This document shows positions 43,962-58,225 of a stretch of DNA of 64,000 bases, one piece after another. The stretch's first letter is position 1. Each line of letters opens with the position of its first letter. The notes below the pieces were generated by a model. The model searched no databases, was not told where the DNA came from, and saw only the letters and a list, made by a program, of their open reading frames with translations. Source of the stretch: Sorex araneus (lineage: Eukaryota > Chordata > Mammalia > Eulipotyphla > Soricidae); the NCBI RefSeq assembly GCF_027595985.1, contig NC_073304.1, forward strand, positions 145,383,246 through 145,447,245. Direction: 5' to 3'. Made by a program: the position numbers and the translations under genes.

Positions 43962-46900
43962 ACAATAGAAACCTAAGAGATTCAAAAGATCATCAGAGAC
44001 TACTTTGAAAGTCTGTATGCCACAAAACGAGAGAACCTAAAAGAAATGGATGAATTTCTTGATTCCTACAATCTCCCAAGACTGAACCAAGAAGACTTGG
44101 AATACCTGGATAGGCCCATAAATATTAAGGAAATCAGGAAACTTTAATTAAAAGTCTCCCCAAAAACAAAAGCCGAGGTCCAGATGGATTCATTAGCAAA
44201 TTCTTCCAAACATTTAAAGAAGATTTGTTGCCAGTTCTCTTCAAGCTTTTCCAGGAAATTGAAAAGACAGGAACCCACCCGAACAGTTTCTATGAGGCAC
44301 ATATCTCCCTAATTCCAAAAGCAAACAAAAACACCACTAACAAAGAAAAGTATAGGCCAATATCCCTGATGAACACTGATGCGAAGATACTCAACAAAAT
44401 ACTAGCAAATAGGATTCAACAACTCATCGAAAAGATCATACACCTTGATCAAGTGGATGCAAAGATGGTTTAACATTCGGAAATCAATCAACATAATCCA
44501 TCATATCAACAAAAGTAAAGACAAAAACCATATGATCATATCAATAGATGCAGAGAAAGCATTTGACAAGACCCAGCACCCGTTTATGATGAAAACTCTT
44601 GCCAAAATGGGTATAGAAGGGACTTTCCTCAAGATAATCAAAGTCATCTACCACAAACCTATGGCAAGCATTATCATCAATGGGGAAAAACTAAGGGCCT
44701 TTATTCTAAGATCAGGGATAAGACAAGGATACCCACTCTCACCACTTCTCTTCAATATAGTACTGGAAGTACTAGCAATAGCCATTAGGCAAGAAAAAGA
44801 TATTAAGGGGATTCAGATAGGAAAGGAATAAATCAAACTCTCACTATTTGTAGACGATATGATACTATATCTAGAGAAGCCTAAAAGCTCTACCAAGAAA
44901 CTCTTAGAAACAATTGACCTGTACAGTAAAGTCGCAGGATACAAAATCAATACCCAAAAAACCATGGCCTTCCTATATGCAAAAAATGAGACAGAGGAAA
45001 GGGACATGAAGAAAGTAATCCCTTTCACAATCGTGCCTCAGAAAATCAAATACCTGGGAATCAGCTTAACCAAGGAAGTAAAGGACCTCTACAAAGAAAA
45101 CTATAAAATGCTACTCCATGAAATAAAAGTGGACATGAGGAAATGGAAACATATCACCTGCTCATGGATAGGGAGAATCAACATTGTCAAAATGGCAATA
45201 CTCCCCAAAGCATTATACAGATTTAACGCGATCCCTGTAAGGATACCCATGACATTCTTCAAAGAAATGGATCAAGCAATCCTGAAATTCATATGGAACA
45301 ATAAATGCCGACGGATAGCTAAAACAATTCTTGGGGAAAAGATTATGGGAGGCATCACCCTCCCCAACCTCAACCTCTACTACAAAGCGGTAACAATTAA
45401 AACAGCATGGTACTGGAACAAAGGCAGAGCCACAGACCAATGTAACAGAGTGGAATATCCCTACACACAACCCCAAATATATGATCATCTAATCTTTGAT
45501 AAGGGGGCAAGCAATGTGAAGTGGAGCGAAAAAAGTCTCTTCAATAATGGTGCTGACATAACTGGACAACCACATGCAAAAGATTCGGCTTAGACCTCAA
45601 CCTGACACCATGGACAAAAATCAGATCAAAATGGATTAAAGACCTCAACATCAGACCACAGTCCATAAAGTACATCTAAGACAAAGTCGGCAAAACCCTC
45701 CACGATTTTAAAGATAAAGGTATCTTCAAAGATGACACAGAACTATGTAATCAAGTAAAAACAGAGTTAAACAAATGGGACTACATTAAAATAAGAATCT
45801 TGTGCACTGCAAAAGACACACGGACCAGAATACAAAGGCAATCTACAGAATGGGAAAGGATATTCACCCAATACCCATCCAATAAAGGATTGATATCAAG
45901 GGTATACAAAGCACTGGTTGAACTCTACAAGAAGAAAACATCCAACCCCATCAGAAAATGGGGCGAAGAAATGAACGGAAACTTTTCCAAGAAAGATATA
46001 TGAATTGCTAAAAGGTACATGACAAAATGCTCTGCATCACTAATCATCAGGGAGATGCAGATCAAAACAACCATGAGATACCACCTCACACCATAGAGAA
46101 TGGCACAGATCCAAAAGAACAAAAGCAACCACTGTTGGAGAGGATGTGGAGAGAAAGGGACCCTTCTACACTGCTGGTGGGAATGCCGACTGGTCCAGCC
46201 CCTTTGGAAAACAATATGGACGATTCTCAAAAAATTAGAAATTGAGCTTCCATTTGATCCAGCGATCGCACTTCTGGGAATATATCCCGGAGAAACAAAA
46301 AAGTATAGTTGAAATGACATCTGCACTTATATTTTCATTGCGGCACTGTTTACAATAGCCAGAATCTGGAAAAAAACCCGAGTGTCCGAGGACAGATGAC
46401 TGGTTAAAGAAACTTTGGTACATCTATACAATGGAATACTATGCAGCTGTTAGAAAAGAGGAAGTCATGGACTTTGCATATAAGTGGATTTACATGGAAA
46501 GTGTCATGCTGAGTAAAATGAGCTGGAAAGAGAGGGACAGGCATAGAAAGATTGCACTCATCTGTGGAATATAAAACAACAGAGTAGGAGACTAATACCC
46601 AATAATAGTATTATATAATACCAGGAGGTTGGCTCCATAACTTGGAAGCTGGCTGGCCTCACACGCTGGGGGAAAGTCATCCCAGATAGAGATGGGAACA
46701 CCAAGTAAAATGTGATTGGAGATCCTGCGCAAGGAGGTCGAGGCATGCTGAAAGTAGACTAGAGACTGAACACGATGGCCACTCAGTGCCCCTACTGAAA
46801 ACCACAACACACAGAAGGAGAAAGAGAGAACAAATTGGAATGCCCCGCCACAGAGGTGGGGTGGCGTGGGAGGGATGGGATCGGGGGGTGGGGTAGGAGG

Positions 46901-47052
46901 GATACTGGGTTCATTGGTGTTGGAGAATGGACACTGGTGGAAGGATGGGCTCTCGAACATGGCATGAGGGAAAAACAAGCATGAAAAGGTGTGAATCTGT
47001 AACTGTACCCTCACTGTGACTCACTACAAAATAAATAAATAAATAAATAAAT
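43962..47052 (+). mobile_element. 3.1-kb L1, 5'-truncated
   Basis: Starts before the RT domain of ORF2 and ends with a full 3' UTR and AAAT-rich tail. The 13-bp duplication AAAATAATTTTTA (43949-43961 and 47053-47065) flanks it. Confidence 0.92.
43978..46578 (+). pseudogene. L1 ORF2 RT and C-terminal remnant
   Basis: Open segments 44225-44473, 44445-44831 and 44859-45593 carry most of the RT, followed by 45800-46003 and the C-terminal Cys-rich region (46100-46312). The active-site motif reads FVDD (44847-44858), where FADD or YADD is expected. A TAA stop lies just before it at 44829-44831 and frameshifts occur near 44135 and 44450. RT family assignment is secure from [18 protein letters not shown] and [10 protein letters not shown]. 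Not functional. Confidence 0.9.
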
Positions 47053-47204
47053 AAAATAATTTTTAGAAAAGAAATAAGTACAAATTTTTAGATAACCTTT
47101 CAAAAACAGTAAAAAAAGAAGTAACAGAAAAATTAAAATAAAATATTCACTTTGATCTCTTTCCTTGATATCTATATCAAGAACTCACACACAAACACAG
47201 AAAC

Positions 47205-47560
47205 CAACTTGCCAAGATTTTTGCATGCCTATATTCAATGCAGTTCTGTTGAAAACAGCCAGGATCTGGAAACAACCGTTGTGCCCAACTAAAGTTGTGA
47301 GGCTAAAGAGACTTTAGTACATAACCCTAATAGAATATGACTTAGATGTAAAGAAAGATGAAATCTTGTGTTTCATTACAACTTAGATGGACTATGAGAG
47401 TATCAGGTTTAGTAAAGTGAGTTAGAAGGACAAAAACAAATACAGAATGTTCTCACTCATATGTCGAGTCTCATATGAGACATCAAGTAGAGGGAATATC
47501 TAGTATTGTATTAATACTATTATAAAGCATGATATCTAAATAATTTAATTTAAAAATAAA
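47205..47560 (+). mobile_element. Old L1 3' end
   Basis: CAGCCAGGATCTGGAAACAA, the TTAGATGGACTATGAGAGTA region and CAGAATGTTCTCACTCATAT match the last part of old L1 ORF2 and early 3' UTR. It is diverged and its boundaries are approximate. Confidence 0.55.
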
Positions 47561-49842
47561 GAAAAACTGCTGCTTCTCTCCTGTGTACCCTGTATGTGTT
47601 ACCCTAATTTGGAAAATACTGATTCAAATATTTTCTTCTGACATTTCTTCCTTTTACTTTTTCCCCACGTAAGCTGATAGAAAAACCCAAGGCTTCCCTA
47701 ATACACTGGGGGAGTATTATAGCCAAGGGAAAGAAGAATCAATCTGTTGCCAGATTTTGCTTTCTACATACCTCAGCAAGTTGGAGATTGTACCCATTAT
47801 CTGGAATATTAAAGAGGAGCCATACAGACTGTATGTCCTGGGCCACTGAGAAGACACTAGGGAGTGTGGCCACAGGGTGCTGGGCTGACCACACTAGAAT
47901 GCAGGACACACAGGATGGTGAGAGAACCAGAAAGAGAAGAGTGACCTCAGTCTCAGGCCCAGTGCCCTCTCTGGCTGCCCCACCCAGAGGAGAGGTAGTA
48001 AGGATGCTAACAGAACATTTTAACACTAATTTGGGGGAAGGCAAAGGACACTGGGTGCTCTAAGTGTGAATGACATTGAAGTGAGTGAAATAAGGATGGA
48101 TTTGTTTATTGCATATCTGACTTATGTGGGCTACAAATTCCAACAGTCACTGACAACTTCGCTAAGAATTGTTCCAAAACAAATCTGAGAACCTCTTGCA
48201 CACTTTCTCTGGCTAAAGGGAGTTAAAAATCCTGAAGAATTGAGAAGAATTAAGAAATCATGTGCTCTTTTTGCCTGCTGCTTTCACAACAAAGCATGTT
48301 TTCACAACGAAGAAGATGGCCTGGCAGGTCCACATCCTTTCCCATCCTGCATTCCAGAGGCTGCTTCTGCTCTCACTGCAGCTTTTTGTTTGGTTTTGTG
48401 GCTGCACTGGTTTCTGCTTGGGAGAAGTAATTGAGATCCTGGGGCAAGGCTATGAAGGGCTGCGTGCGGGAGAGCTCTGAATGTCTCAGGACAGATTCCT
48501 GCAACACCTTCTTCCAGTGCCTGGTGGTTCAGCCCAGGTTAGAGCTGCTCACAGCCTGTTTCTTTACAGAGAGGAGGAGCTATCCCATATCCCACCAATG
48601 CATTTATCTGCTTCGTACATATCAAATCTCATGGAAGCATCTTGTATCTCCAGATAAACCCAACCACTCAGGAAAGTTGAGTATGTCTCAGAGGCTTGTT
48701 CTGTACACTTATTTTAAAAGGAAAAGCCACAGTTTCCAGGAAATAAACAACCATTGAAAAATAGATCTTTCATATACTAATGTCTCACTGCACAGGAGGA
48801 AGGAGCTGGGGAGGTGACAGAGAGTGATATTCAGGGAACAGAGAAGTCCTAAGAAGAACTTTAGAATATTCTCAAAAAATCCAGGATAGATGCTGAATAA
48901 ACTTCTTAAAGACGACAGATGCAGAAAAATTAAGTTTTCTCATGTCATCCCATCTTCACAGAAATAATATGGTAGGAAAACTGGCTGATATAAGACGTTA
49001 GATATCATCTGTATCCTCATTAAGAAAATTAGAAGGTTTGCCATTGACTCCAAAAGATGATTTTATATAGGTAAATAGGAATTAGGAGGATTTTCATTAG
49101 AACTCAGCCAGGGATGGGAAGAATTTCAGGAGTGGGTAACTATAATGCTTTAGATCTGTTGGCATTCTTCAAAGAAACTGACTGGGAGTCACTCTCTGGC
49201 CTGCTAATCCAGCCCTCACAGAGTGAGTAAGAACTGGCAGGCTGCTTCTGAGAAAATGAAGCATGGTTCATCACAAATTGCCTTAATCCTGGCATCCTCA
49301 TCCCTTCTTACACTCCCTTCCAGCATCCTATCAAAGTACAGGACAGGCAAAAAATGTACCTATGATAAAACATCACTGAAATACAAGTTTGCTTAGTCTT
49401 CATATGACTGAATTTTAAAATAATTGTCTAATGATGTCTCATAAAATGTAAATTTTAGTAAAATTGAAAAATCTAGAGATATAGGTTCCATGTCATCATT
49501 TTCCCAATCAGGTGGAGTTCAAGGGCTACTCCACTTTAAAATACTTCAGTTGTCCACAGTTCCCACCACACCCTATTGCCCAATAGCTAAGTGCATTCCA
49601 TTCATTTGTGTCATTGTCTGACCCTAATGCACTCTTGGTGCTGAGGTCTCAAGGAAAATAAATGAGACCTTCCTCCAGGGTTTGTTCTATTCTGGCTGGA
49701 TATCTCTTCTAGAATAAAGTTAACCACTCTGACCTACAGGGCCTCATCTCTAAGAGGTATCTCTATGCCCTCTATTAGCATCTTCAGAGCTGTAGTGAGA
49801 CTAAGATTGTGTTTGAAGTGATTTTTTATGATTAAACATAGA
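47561..49842. other. No gene or recognisable repeat
   Basis: The longest repeat-poor stretch so far. Open frames at 47788-48063 and 48431-48757 are short, overlap antisense frames and lack recognisable domains or splice context, so I do not call exons. Best target here for a conserved-element or exon search. Confidence 0.45.
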
Positions 49843-50015
49843 AGATAGGGCTGGATAAATCATGCAGCGATTAAGGTCTTGCCTTTTATGTCAAAAAAAA
49901 AAAACCACCGATTTTATTTGATCCTGGCAGAGCATATGAACCCCCGAGCACTCCGAGGAGTAATCCCTGGGCCAGGAGTAAGCCACGAGCACCAGCAGGT
50001 GTGCTCTTAAAAATA
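49843..50015 (+). mobile_element. Degenerate SOR-type SINE
   Basis: GGGCTGGATAAATCATGCAG, an internal A run (49892-49903), then GAGCACTCCGAGGAGTAATC, CCAGGAGTAAGCCACGAGCA and CAGGTGTGCTCTTAAAAATA correspond to SINE head, body and tail. Old copy. Confidence 0.7.
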
Positions 50016-51945
50016 GACAAAAGAAAAAGTTAGAAGATCCATCTGGAGTAGAGAGAAAACCAAGAGTTTCACCATTTTCCATCAGATGTTCCTATGGATG
50101 AGATGAAATGAATACTTTCTCCCCTTAAATACCATCTTATTTCTCCATTCCTGTAAATAGAATGGTCTGTGCAAGAACCAGGTGGGCAAGTCAAAGCTGG
50201 AGTCTTCCATAAGATGCCGATCAGAAAAGAGCATGAAACACCTGCCTAGAAGTCCTTGATGAAAGTTCCTTCTTTAGCCCCTCCCTCAACAGCTATTTAA
50301 TCAAATACCTTTATTTGGAGAATAAAGTGCAGCCATTTGAAAATTTCTAATGTTTTCATAGCTTCTATTGTTTTGGGAGTTCTTGAGCTACAACCTTATT
50401 TCACAAACTTCTTGAAGTCTGGCCTAGCACACAACAGAATTTTAAATAATCTTATCCACATCTTTTTATTTGCAAAGGAAACACTGACTCTTTCATTAGA
50501 ATGTTTCTGAACTTCTCAAGCCAGGACCATGATAGTCTGACAGTGAGAGAGACCGGCAAGCATCCCCACCCATGCCAGGTGTCTGTCTCAAATGCATGTG
50601 GCATAAACAAACTCTCTAACCCCACCATTTTATCACCACAAGATAAACACTTAGAGAAATAAATATATGGTAGCTCTCTACCTCAGCAGGGAAAAGTTCA
50701 ATCGAAGCAGCAACAGCTGAGAGCTGATATGGTTGGTTTAGCAGACACCACTGGAGAATACCCTAGGTTCTGGTAGTTAATGGGAATGAATGCTCTTCTA
50801 GTGATCATGGGAAGAAGAATCTGGCCTGTCTTGTCTGCCTTGTGCTTCCTCAAGACAAGGATAGGAGCTGCTCACTTTTAAAGCTATTGCATCTCTCTAA
50901 CTAAAAAGTGACTCTACTGAAGGGTATATTCATGGCTAAGTCAGATGTCAGATCTTGCTGCTCTTAGATACTAGAAAGGGTTCATTCGATCTCTTCTATG
51001 GTTTGTGGAAAACCCATAACTTCCTCAAGACTTTTGCAAATGTCTGGGAATCAGTGTTCTCACAAGCACTTTCACTTGGGAGTGGTTATTTCCTAATCCT
51101 CATATTTGTATATTTGACCTCAATTTCATTATCCCTTTTGGGAGAACTTAAATCTACTTCAATTTCATTAACACATACACTTACACTGGTTGGTGGATAT
51201 TCAAATAAATATTGGAGAGAAATAAAAAGATTTGGCGGGCATAAAAGGAAACACAAACAACTTAAAATTCAATGTTACATGGACCTTCTCTAGAGTCTTT
51301 CTATTACCAAACCAAGCTACTGGTGAAGCTGTTGAAACTCTCCCCTCATTCATTTTTCTTAGAGTCTTCAGACTTCCTTTTATTTCTAAAGAACCGATAA
51401 AAATAACCACTTCTGATCTGAGATAGCTTCTTCCTTCCCTTTCTTTTCCTAGCAGCCTCTCAAGGAATGTTCTTCTACGTAACAGTAAGTCCTTCACTAT
51501 GGAGAAATGTCTCGAGTCCTTAGAGTTACTCTCCAGTCATGGCATCCCTACCCCCCACCAAGGGGAGAATACTCCTTTCCACACACTTACTTCTTAACTC
51601 TTCTCTATGTGAGGGACTGTTAGTTGTTGCAAATATTATCTTTCAGAACAGAGAAAGATCTATAATGAATAAGAAATTGTACTGGTACAGTTCAAGTTTT
51701 TTTAAATTATGGGTTAATTTGAATTATTTAATTTAATTACAGATACATTTGTAATGTATCTTAAAATGAACCAGAAATCAAAATAGAGTATTGCTACTTC
51801 GTCTGTATACCAGGTTTCTGTCTGAAACTCGATGCCGACAAATACATGAGATTCATCTTTTACAAACATAGAGCATTTTTCTCAATTAAAACGTATCACA
51901 TATTTAAAGAGTTTTAATGGTCTATGGTACTGTTTTGGTCCCCTC
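50016..51945. other. No gene or recognisable repeat
   Basis: Apparently single-copy DNA. The open frame 50955-51293 encodes a hydrophobic stretch but has no recognised family and no supporting signals. Confidence 0.45.
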
Positions 51946-51960
51946 AAAAAAAGTAAAACA

Positions 51961-52333
51961 CCAACTACATTGTAGTTGAAGGCCATGTGGGGGAAGGGAG
52001 TTGCGGGCTGAATGAGGGCTAGAGACTGAGCACAGCGGCCACTCAACACCTTTATTGCAAACCACAACAGCTAATTAGAGAGAGAGAACAGAAGGGAATG
52101 CCCTGCCACAGTGGCAGGGTGGGGTGGGGGGGAGATGGGAGTGGGGAGGGTGGGAGGGACGCCGGGTTTACGGGTGGTGGAGAATGGGCACTGGTGAAGG
52201 GATGGGTTCCCGAACTTTGTATGAGGGAAGTATAAGCACAAAAGTGTATAAATCTGTAACTATACCCTCACGGTGATTCTCTAGTTAAAAATAAATAAAT
52301 TATAAAAATAAAAAAAAATTAAAAAAAAATAAA
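51961..52333 (+). mobile_element. L1 3' UTR fragment
   Basis: From CCAACTACATTGTAGTTGAA through the GACTGAGCACAGCGGCCACT region, ATTGCAAACCACAACAGC, GAATGCCCTGCCACAGTGGC and CCTCACGGTGATTCTCTAGT to an A-rich tail. The 15-bp duplication AAAAAAAGTAAAACA (51946-51960 and 52334-52348) flanks it. Confidence 0.9.
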
Positions 52334-53102
52334 AAAAAAAGTAAAACAATAATCTGGACTTACGGGGTTATTTATTAAGAGGTGCTCCCAAGATCCTAAG
52401 TTTATTGAGTGTTTAGGGAGTAAAATGGTGGAAAGAGATGAAAACTGACAAAAGCTAGGCTCAGAAAGGTCATTCATAAAAAACAAGAAAATAAATAATC
52501 CCTGCTAAGAGATAATGAACTCAGACTTCGTTGAAAGTTGCTGCAATCTGGCCCCTGCACAGCCCTCCTTGTCCCATGGGTTTCCTCCCCAGTTGGGTGA
52601 GCCCTCAGCCCCACATCCCAGCTCTGCCACCTCTGGACCGGAGCACCTTCTAACATCCCAGGACTGGTGGGAGGTATAGCCTTCACAGCAGGAGGCATGG
52701 CCTCCACAGCAGGCAGGCTGCAGATATGTTCCCCCTTTCCCAGCACTCCAGACTTATATTTCAATCTCCATCACATAATTCTGTGGAGAACATCCTGGCC
52801 ATCTCAAAAACAATAGGCCAATAGTCCACTAGCTTATTCCAATTTCATCAAAGCTACCAGTGAACACTGAAGCTGTACAAACCCAATATCAAAGAACACA
52901 TCCTTCGAAGATTCACTAGAGGTCTCACATAAGTCACGGAGGAGCACCTGAAGGAAGGTGGAATTCTAGAAGGGGAAAAAGGTGACCAACATTGACTGAG
53001 CTCATCCAGAATCCTTTCTCACAGCAAGAGGGGAATACTGATAGTAAACTGATAGTATGTACTGATAGTATGGAAAGAACCACTTCCATACTGCTACAAC
53101 AA

Positions 53103-53990
53103 TATGAAGAAACAATAAAAATCCCCACCACGAGGAGAGGACAATGAAAAGAATCCAGAAGCCTCAACAGGAGTTATCCACAAATATGATCTCTCCAATA
53201 AAGAATACAGAGATGAAATGTTGAAGATGTTTAATGAACTCAAAGAAATGGTGGAACAGGCATCCAGTAAATTAAAGGAGGACATGAAAGAAACAGTGGA
53301 ACAAGCAGCCAAGAAAATACAGGACGAAATGACAGTAGAAATTAGAAAGCTACAAGCAGAAGAATCATGAATAAAGGATTCGGTAGATGAAATAAAAAAC
53401 TCAGTGGATGCCCTCAAAAGTAGAATGGCTACAGCCAAAGATAGAATCAGTGGGTTTGAAGATGAGTTTCAGAAAGCTTACATGCAACAATAAATAATGT
53501 GAAGAGACCTCAAAATAGCTATAGGGCGAATCCGAATCCTAGGGGATGAACTCAAAAGGAACAGCATAAGAATCATCAAAGTACCAGAAGAACAGGAAGG
53601 CAACCCCATGAAAAAGCCACAACTAAAGATACCATTGCTGAGAAGTTCCCAGAGCTGGAAAATACAGACATCTAGATCCAAGGAGCCTGAAGAGTGTCAG
53701 CTAAAAGAGACCCTAATAAAAAGATTCCAAGGCATATCATAGTCAGAATGATGGATACCATGGATAGAGACACAATACTGTAAGCAGCAAGGTCAAAAAA
53801 GGAAATCACATACAAAGGAGCACCCCTTAGATTTACAACAGACTTATCAGAGGAAACCCTCCAAGCCTGAAGACAATGGGGGATGTAGTGTAGTGGAAAA
53901 AACTCAATGAAATGAGTACTTCACCAAGAATACTTTATCTGGCTAAACTTTCACTCAAACTCGAGGGAACGATACACTATTTCATGGATA
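53103..53990 (+). pseudogene. L1 ORF1 remnant
   Basis: ORF1 encodes the RNA-binding chaperone of the L1 particle: a coiled coil, an RRM-like domain and a C-terminal domain. Here the frame starts ATGAAGAAACAATAA, giving an immediate stop. The coiled-coil part is readable as repeated charged heptads (EMLKMFNELKEMVEQASSK-type, 53217-53480). The RRM and C-terminal parts follow to about 53990. In-frame stops such as TGA near 53368 and several indels disable it. Confidence 0.72.
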
Positions 53991-54100
53991 AACAACAGCA
54001 CAGGAACTTCATAGACTCAAAACCAAACTTAAAATAAGGACAAAGGGGCTACTGTAAGACAAGAAAAACCCCTACAAGCACAACAAAACCCTACAGAAAG

Positions 54101-57100
54101 ATGGCACAAAACCCCATGACAATAATCTCTCTCAATGTCAATGGTCTAAATGCACCAATTAAGAGACACAGACTAGCAAAATGGATTCAGAAACTGAACC
54201 CACATTTTGCTGCCTACAAAGAAACACACCTGAACAGTCAGAGCAAACACAGACTCAAAGTCAAAGAATGGAAAACAATCCTGCAAAAAAATGACTCCCT
54301 CAAGAAAGCTGTGGGGTGGCCATACTAGTATTCGACAACAAAGATTTCAGGTTGAGAAACATTAGGAGGGACATCGAAGGCCATTTTTTATTAATCAAGG
54401 GATATGTACAGAAGGAAGAAATCACACTCCTAAATGAATACACACCTAATAAGGGACCAGCTAAGTACTTAAAGCAACTGCTAACAGATTTTAAGGAGGA
54501 CATTGCTAGCAACACAATAGTAGTTGGAGACTTCAACACAGCCTTATCACCTCTAGATAGATCAACAATATTAAAACTCAGCAATTAAATACTGGCTTCG
54601 AAGGAAGAAATAGAGAGGGCTAATAGAGCTATACAGGGCTTTACAGCCCCCAAAAGAAAGAATTTTATTTTTTTCCAGTGCATATAGAACATTTTCCAAA
54701 ATAGACCACGTGCTGGGTCACAAAACATACCTCAATAAAATCAGGAAGATAGAAATTGTATCAACTATCTTTTCAGACAATGATGCATTGAAGATAGAAG
54801 TCACACGATGATACACTGAAGTCACACAGAAGTCACACTGAAGACACACAGATGCAGAGAACCAAATCAAACAGCTGGAAAGTAAACAACTCAATGTTGA
54901 ACAACCAGTGGGTCAGAGAGTAAATAAGGAAGAAATCAAAAGATACCCGGAAACAAATGAGAATGAGACCGGAGTTATCAGAACCTATGGGACGCAGCTA
55001 TGGCCAAAAAAAAGGGGGAAATTTATAGTGTTGCTTCCTGGAAAGCATTTCTCAGGAAGGAAGAAAGGGCCCACCCACATAAATAACTTGACTTCACAGC
55101 TCAAGAAAAGGACAAACAAAAGGAGCACAAACCAGGCAGAAGGAAAGAAATAACAAAACTTAGAGCAGAAATTAACAACAAGGAAATCAAGAGAAAAACC
55201 AGTCCAAAGGAACAATGAAACCAAGAGCTGGTTCATTGAGAAAATAGACAAGATTGATAAACCCCTAGCAAGACTCACTTGCTTGTGCAAGAAAGAGAGG
55301 ACCCTAATAAACCAAATCAGAAATGAAAAGGGGAAAATCAATGGAAACCAAAGAAATTCAAAAGATCATCAGAGACTACTTTGAAAGTCTGTATGCTACA
55401 AAACAGAAGAACCTAGATGAAATGGATAAATTCCGGGATTCCTATAATCTCCCAGGACTGAACCAAGAAGATTTTGAATACCTGAATAGACCTATCACTA
55501 TCAAGGAAATTGAAACTGCAATCAAAAGTCTTCCCCCCAGGTACTCCTAACAATAATAGTGAGGTTTGTGTTGAAATATTGAATGTAACCAAAGTAAATA
55601 GAAAGTAAAGTGAAATTTATCAGTTACAAGGTGAGGGGGTGCGGGGGCGGGAGGGCGGGATGGGAGGTGTACTTTTTTTTTTTGGTGTTGGGATATGGGC
55701 ACTGGTGAAGGGATGGTTGTTTCAGCATTGTATAACTGAGACTTAAGCCTGAAAGCATTGTAATTTTCCACATGGTGATTCAGTACAAAAAAATTCTTAA
55801 AAAAAATGTCTTCCCCCCAAACAAAAGCCCAGGTCCAGATGGATTCACTAGAGAATTCTTCCAAACATCTATTGTCAGTTTGTCTCAAGCTTTCCAGAAA
55901 TTTGGAGAAACATAAACTCTCCCAAACAGTTTCTATAAGGCACATATCTCCCTAATAGCAAAAGCAAACAAAGACAACACTATAAAGAAAACTACAGACC
56001 AATATCCTTGATGAACATAGATCCTCAACAAAATATTAGCAAATAGAATCAAAAGATCATACATCAAGAACAAGTGGGATTCATCCCAGGGATGCAAGGA
56101 TGGTTGAACATAAGGAAGTCAATCAACATAATCGATTATATCAACAAAAGAAAAAATATAAACCATATGATCATATCAATAGATGCAGAGAAAACATTTG
56201 ACAAGAACCAGCACCCGTTTATGATGAAAACTTACCAAAATGTAAATTGAAGGAACTTTCCTCAATATAGTCAAAACCACCTACCACAGCCGATGGCAAG
56301 CATTATCCTCAATGAGGAAAATCTAAGAGCCTTCCCTCTAAGATGAGGATTGAGACATGGATGCCCACTCTCACCATTTCTGTTCAATATAGTACTGGAA
56401 GTACTTGCAATAGCGCTAAGGCAAGAAAAAGATATTAAAGTCATCCAGATAGGAAAGGAAAAAATCAATCTCTCACTTGTCGCAGATGACATGATACTTC
56501 ATTTAGAGAATCCTAAAGGCTCTACCAAGAAACTCCTAAAAAGTATAGACTTGTATGGTAAAGTCGCAGGCTATAAAATCAATACCCAAAAGTCCATGGT
56601 TTTTCTATATGCAAATAATGAGAGAGAGGAAAGTGACATGAAAAAATCAATCCCGTTCACAGTCATGCCTCAAAAAATCAAGTACCTCAGAATCAGCTTA
56701 ACTAAGAAGGTAAAGGACTTCTCCAAAGAAAAGTACAAAAAGTACAAAAGTACAAAATTTTACTTCATGAAATTAAAGAGGATATGAAGAAATGGAAACA
56801 TCCCCTGTTCATGGGTAGGAAAAATTAACTTTGTCAAAATGGCAATACTCCCCAAAGCACTATACAGGTTCAATGCGATCCCTGTAAGGATACCTGTGAC
56901 ATTCTTCAAAGAAATGGATCAACATTCCTGAAATTCATATGGAACAATAAAACCCCACGAATAGCTAAAGCAATTCTTGAGGAAAAAACAAGATCGGAGG
57001 CATAACCTTCCCCAACCTCAAACTCTACTACAAAGCGGTAGTAAGTAAAACAGAATGGCACTGGAACAAAGGCAGAGCTGTGGACTAATGGGACAGGGTG

Positions 57101-58225
57101 GAATATCATCACACACAACCTCAAAAATATATGATCATCTAATCTTTGATAAGGGAGCAAGAAATGTGAAGTGGAGCAAGGAAAGCCTCTGTAACATACG
57201 ATGCTGGCAAAACTGGACAGTTACATGCAAAAAATAAAATGGGCTCAGACATCTACCTAACACCATGCACAAAAGTCAGATTAAAATGCATTAAAGATCT
57301 CAATATCAGACCAGAATCCATCAGGTACATTGAAGACAATGTCAGCAAAACCCTCCACAACACTGAAGCTAAAGGAATCTTCAAAGATGACATGCCACTG
57401 ACCAAGCAAGTGGAAACAGAGATAAACAAATGGGACTATCTTAAACTAAGAAGCTTCTGCATCTCGAAAGATTCAGTGACCAGAATACAAAATCAATCTA
57501 CAGAATGGGAAAGGATATTCACCCAATACCTAATCTGATAAGGGGTTGATATCAAGGATATACAAGCCACTGGTTAAACTCTACAAGATGAAAACATCCA
57601 ACACCATCAGAAAATGGGGCTATGAAATGAACAGAAATTTTCTCAAAGAAGAAATCAGAATGGCCAAAAGCCATATGAAAAAAAATGCTCTTCATCACTA
57701 ATCATCAGGGAGATGCAGATCAATACAGCTATAAGATATCACCTCACACCACAGAGACTGGCAAACATCCAAAAGAACAAAAGCAACCAGTGTTGGCGAG
57801 GATGTGCGGAGAAAGGGACTCTCCTTTATTGCTGGTGGGAATGCTGACTGGTTCAGCCCTTTTGGAAAACAGTATGACACTTCTCAAAAAATTAGAAATT
57901 GAGCTTCCATTTGACCCAGCAATACCACTTCTGGGAACATATCCCAAAGAGGCAAAAAAGTACAGTAGAAATGACATCTGCACTTGACTGTTCATCACAG
58001 AACTGTTTACAATAGCCAGAATCTGGAAAAAACTGAGTGACCAAGAACAGATGACTGGTTAAAGAAACTTTGGCACATCTACATAATGGAAAACTATGCA
58101 GCTGTTAGAACAGATGAAGTCATGACATTTGCTTATAAGTGGATCAACATGGATAGTATCATGTTAAGTGAAATGACTCAGAAAGAGAGGGACAGACATA
58201 GAAAGATTACACCCATTTGTGGAAT
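54101..58225 (+). pseudogene. L1 ORF2 (endonuclease-RT) remnant
   Basis: Starts MAQNPMTIISLNVNGLNAP at 54101. Endonuclease motifs are retained: the catalytic Glu in YKETHL (54214-54231) and GDFN (near 54525). The RT includes the 56350-56787 segment with active site VADD (56479-56490) in place of FADD. C-terminal segments 57239-57538 and 57685-57987 include the Cys-rich block. Many frameshifts and stops, plus the nested L1 fragment at 55540-55807, make it non-functional. Confidence 0.9.
55540..55807 (+). mobile_element. L1 3' UTR fragment nested in ORF2
   Basis: Runs from GTACTCCTAACAATAATAGTG-type 3' UTR start to CACATGGTGATTCAGTAC and an A-rich tail. The perfect 12-bp duplication GTCTTCCCCCCA (55528-55539 and 55808-55819) flanks it. 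The ORF2 text is continuous across it. Confidence 0.95.

Noticed and set aside
51201..51497. 98-codon minus-strand frame in repeat-poor sequence
   Set aside because: Opposing plus-strand frames are equally long, and there is no recognisable domain or exon border, so chance is the simpler explanation.
52474..52764. 96-codon minus-strand frame in GC-rich sequence
   Set aside because: No domain, no splice signals, and it overlaps the probable 5' part of an L1 on the other strand.
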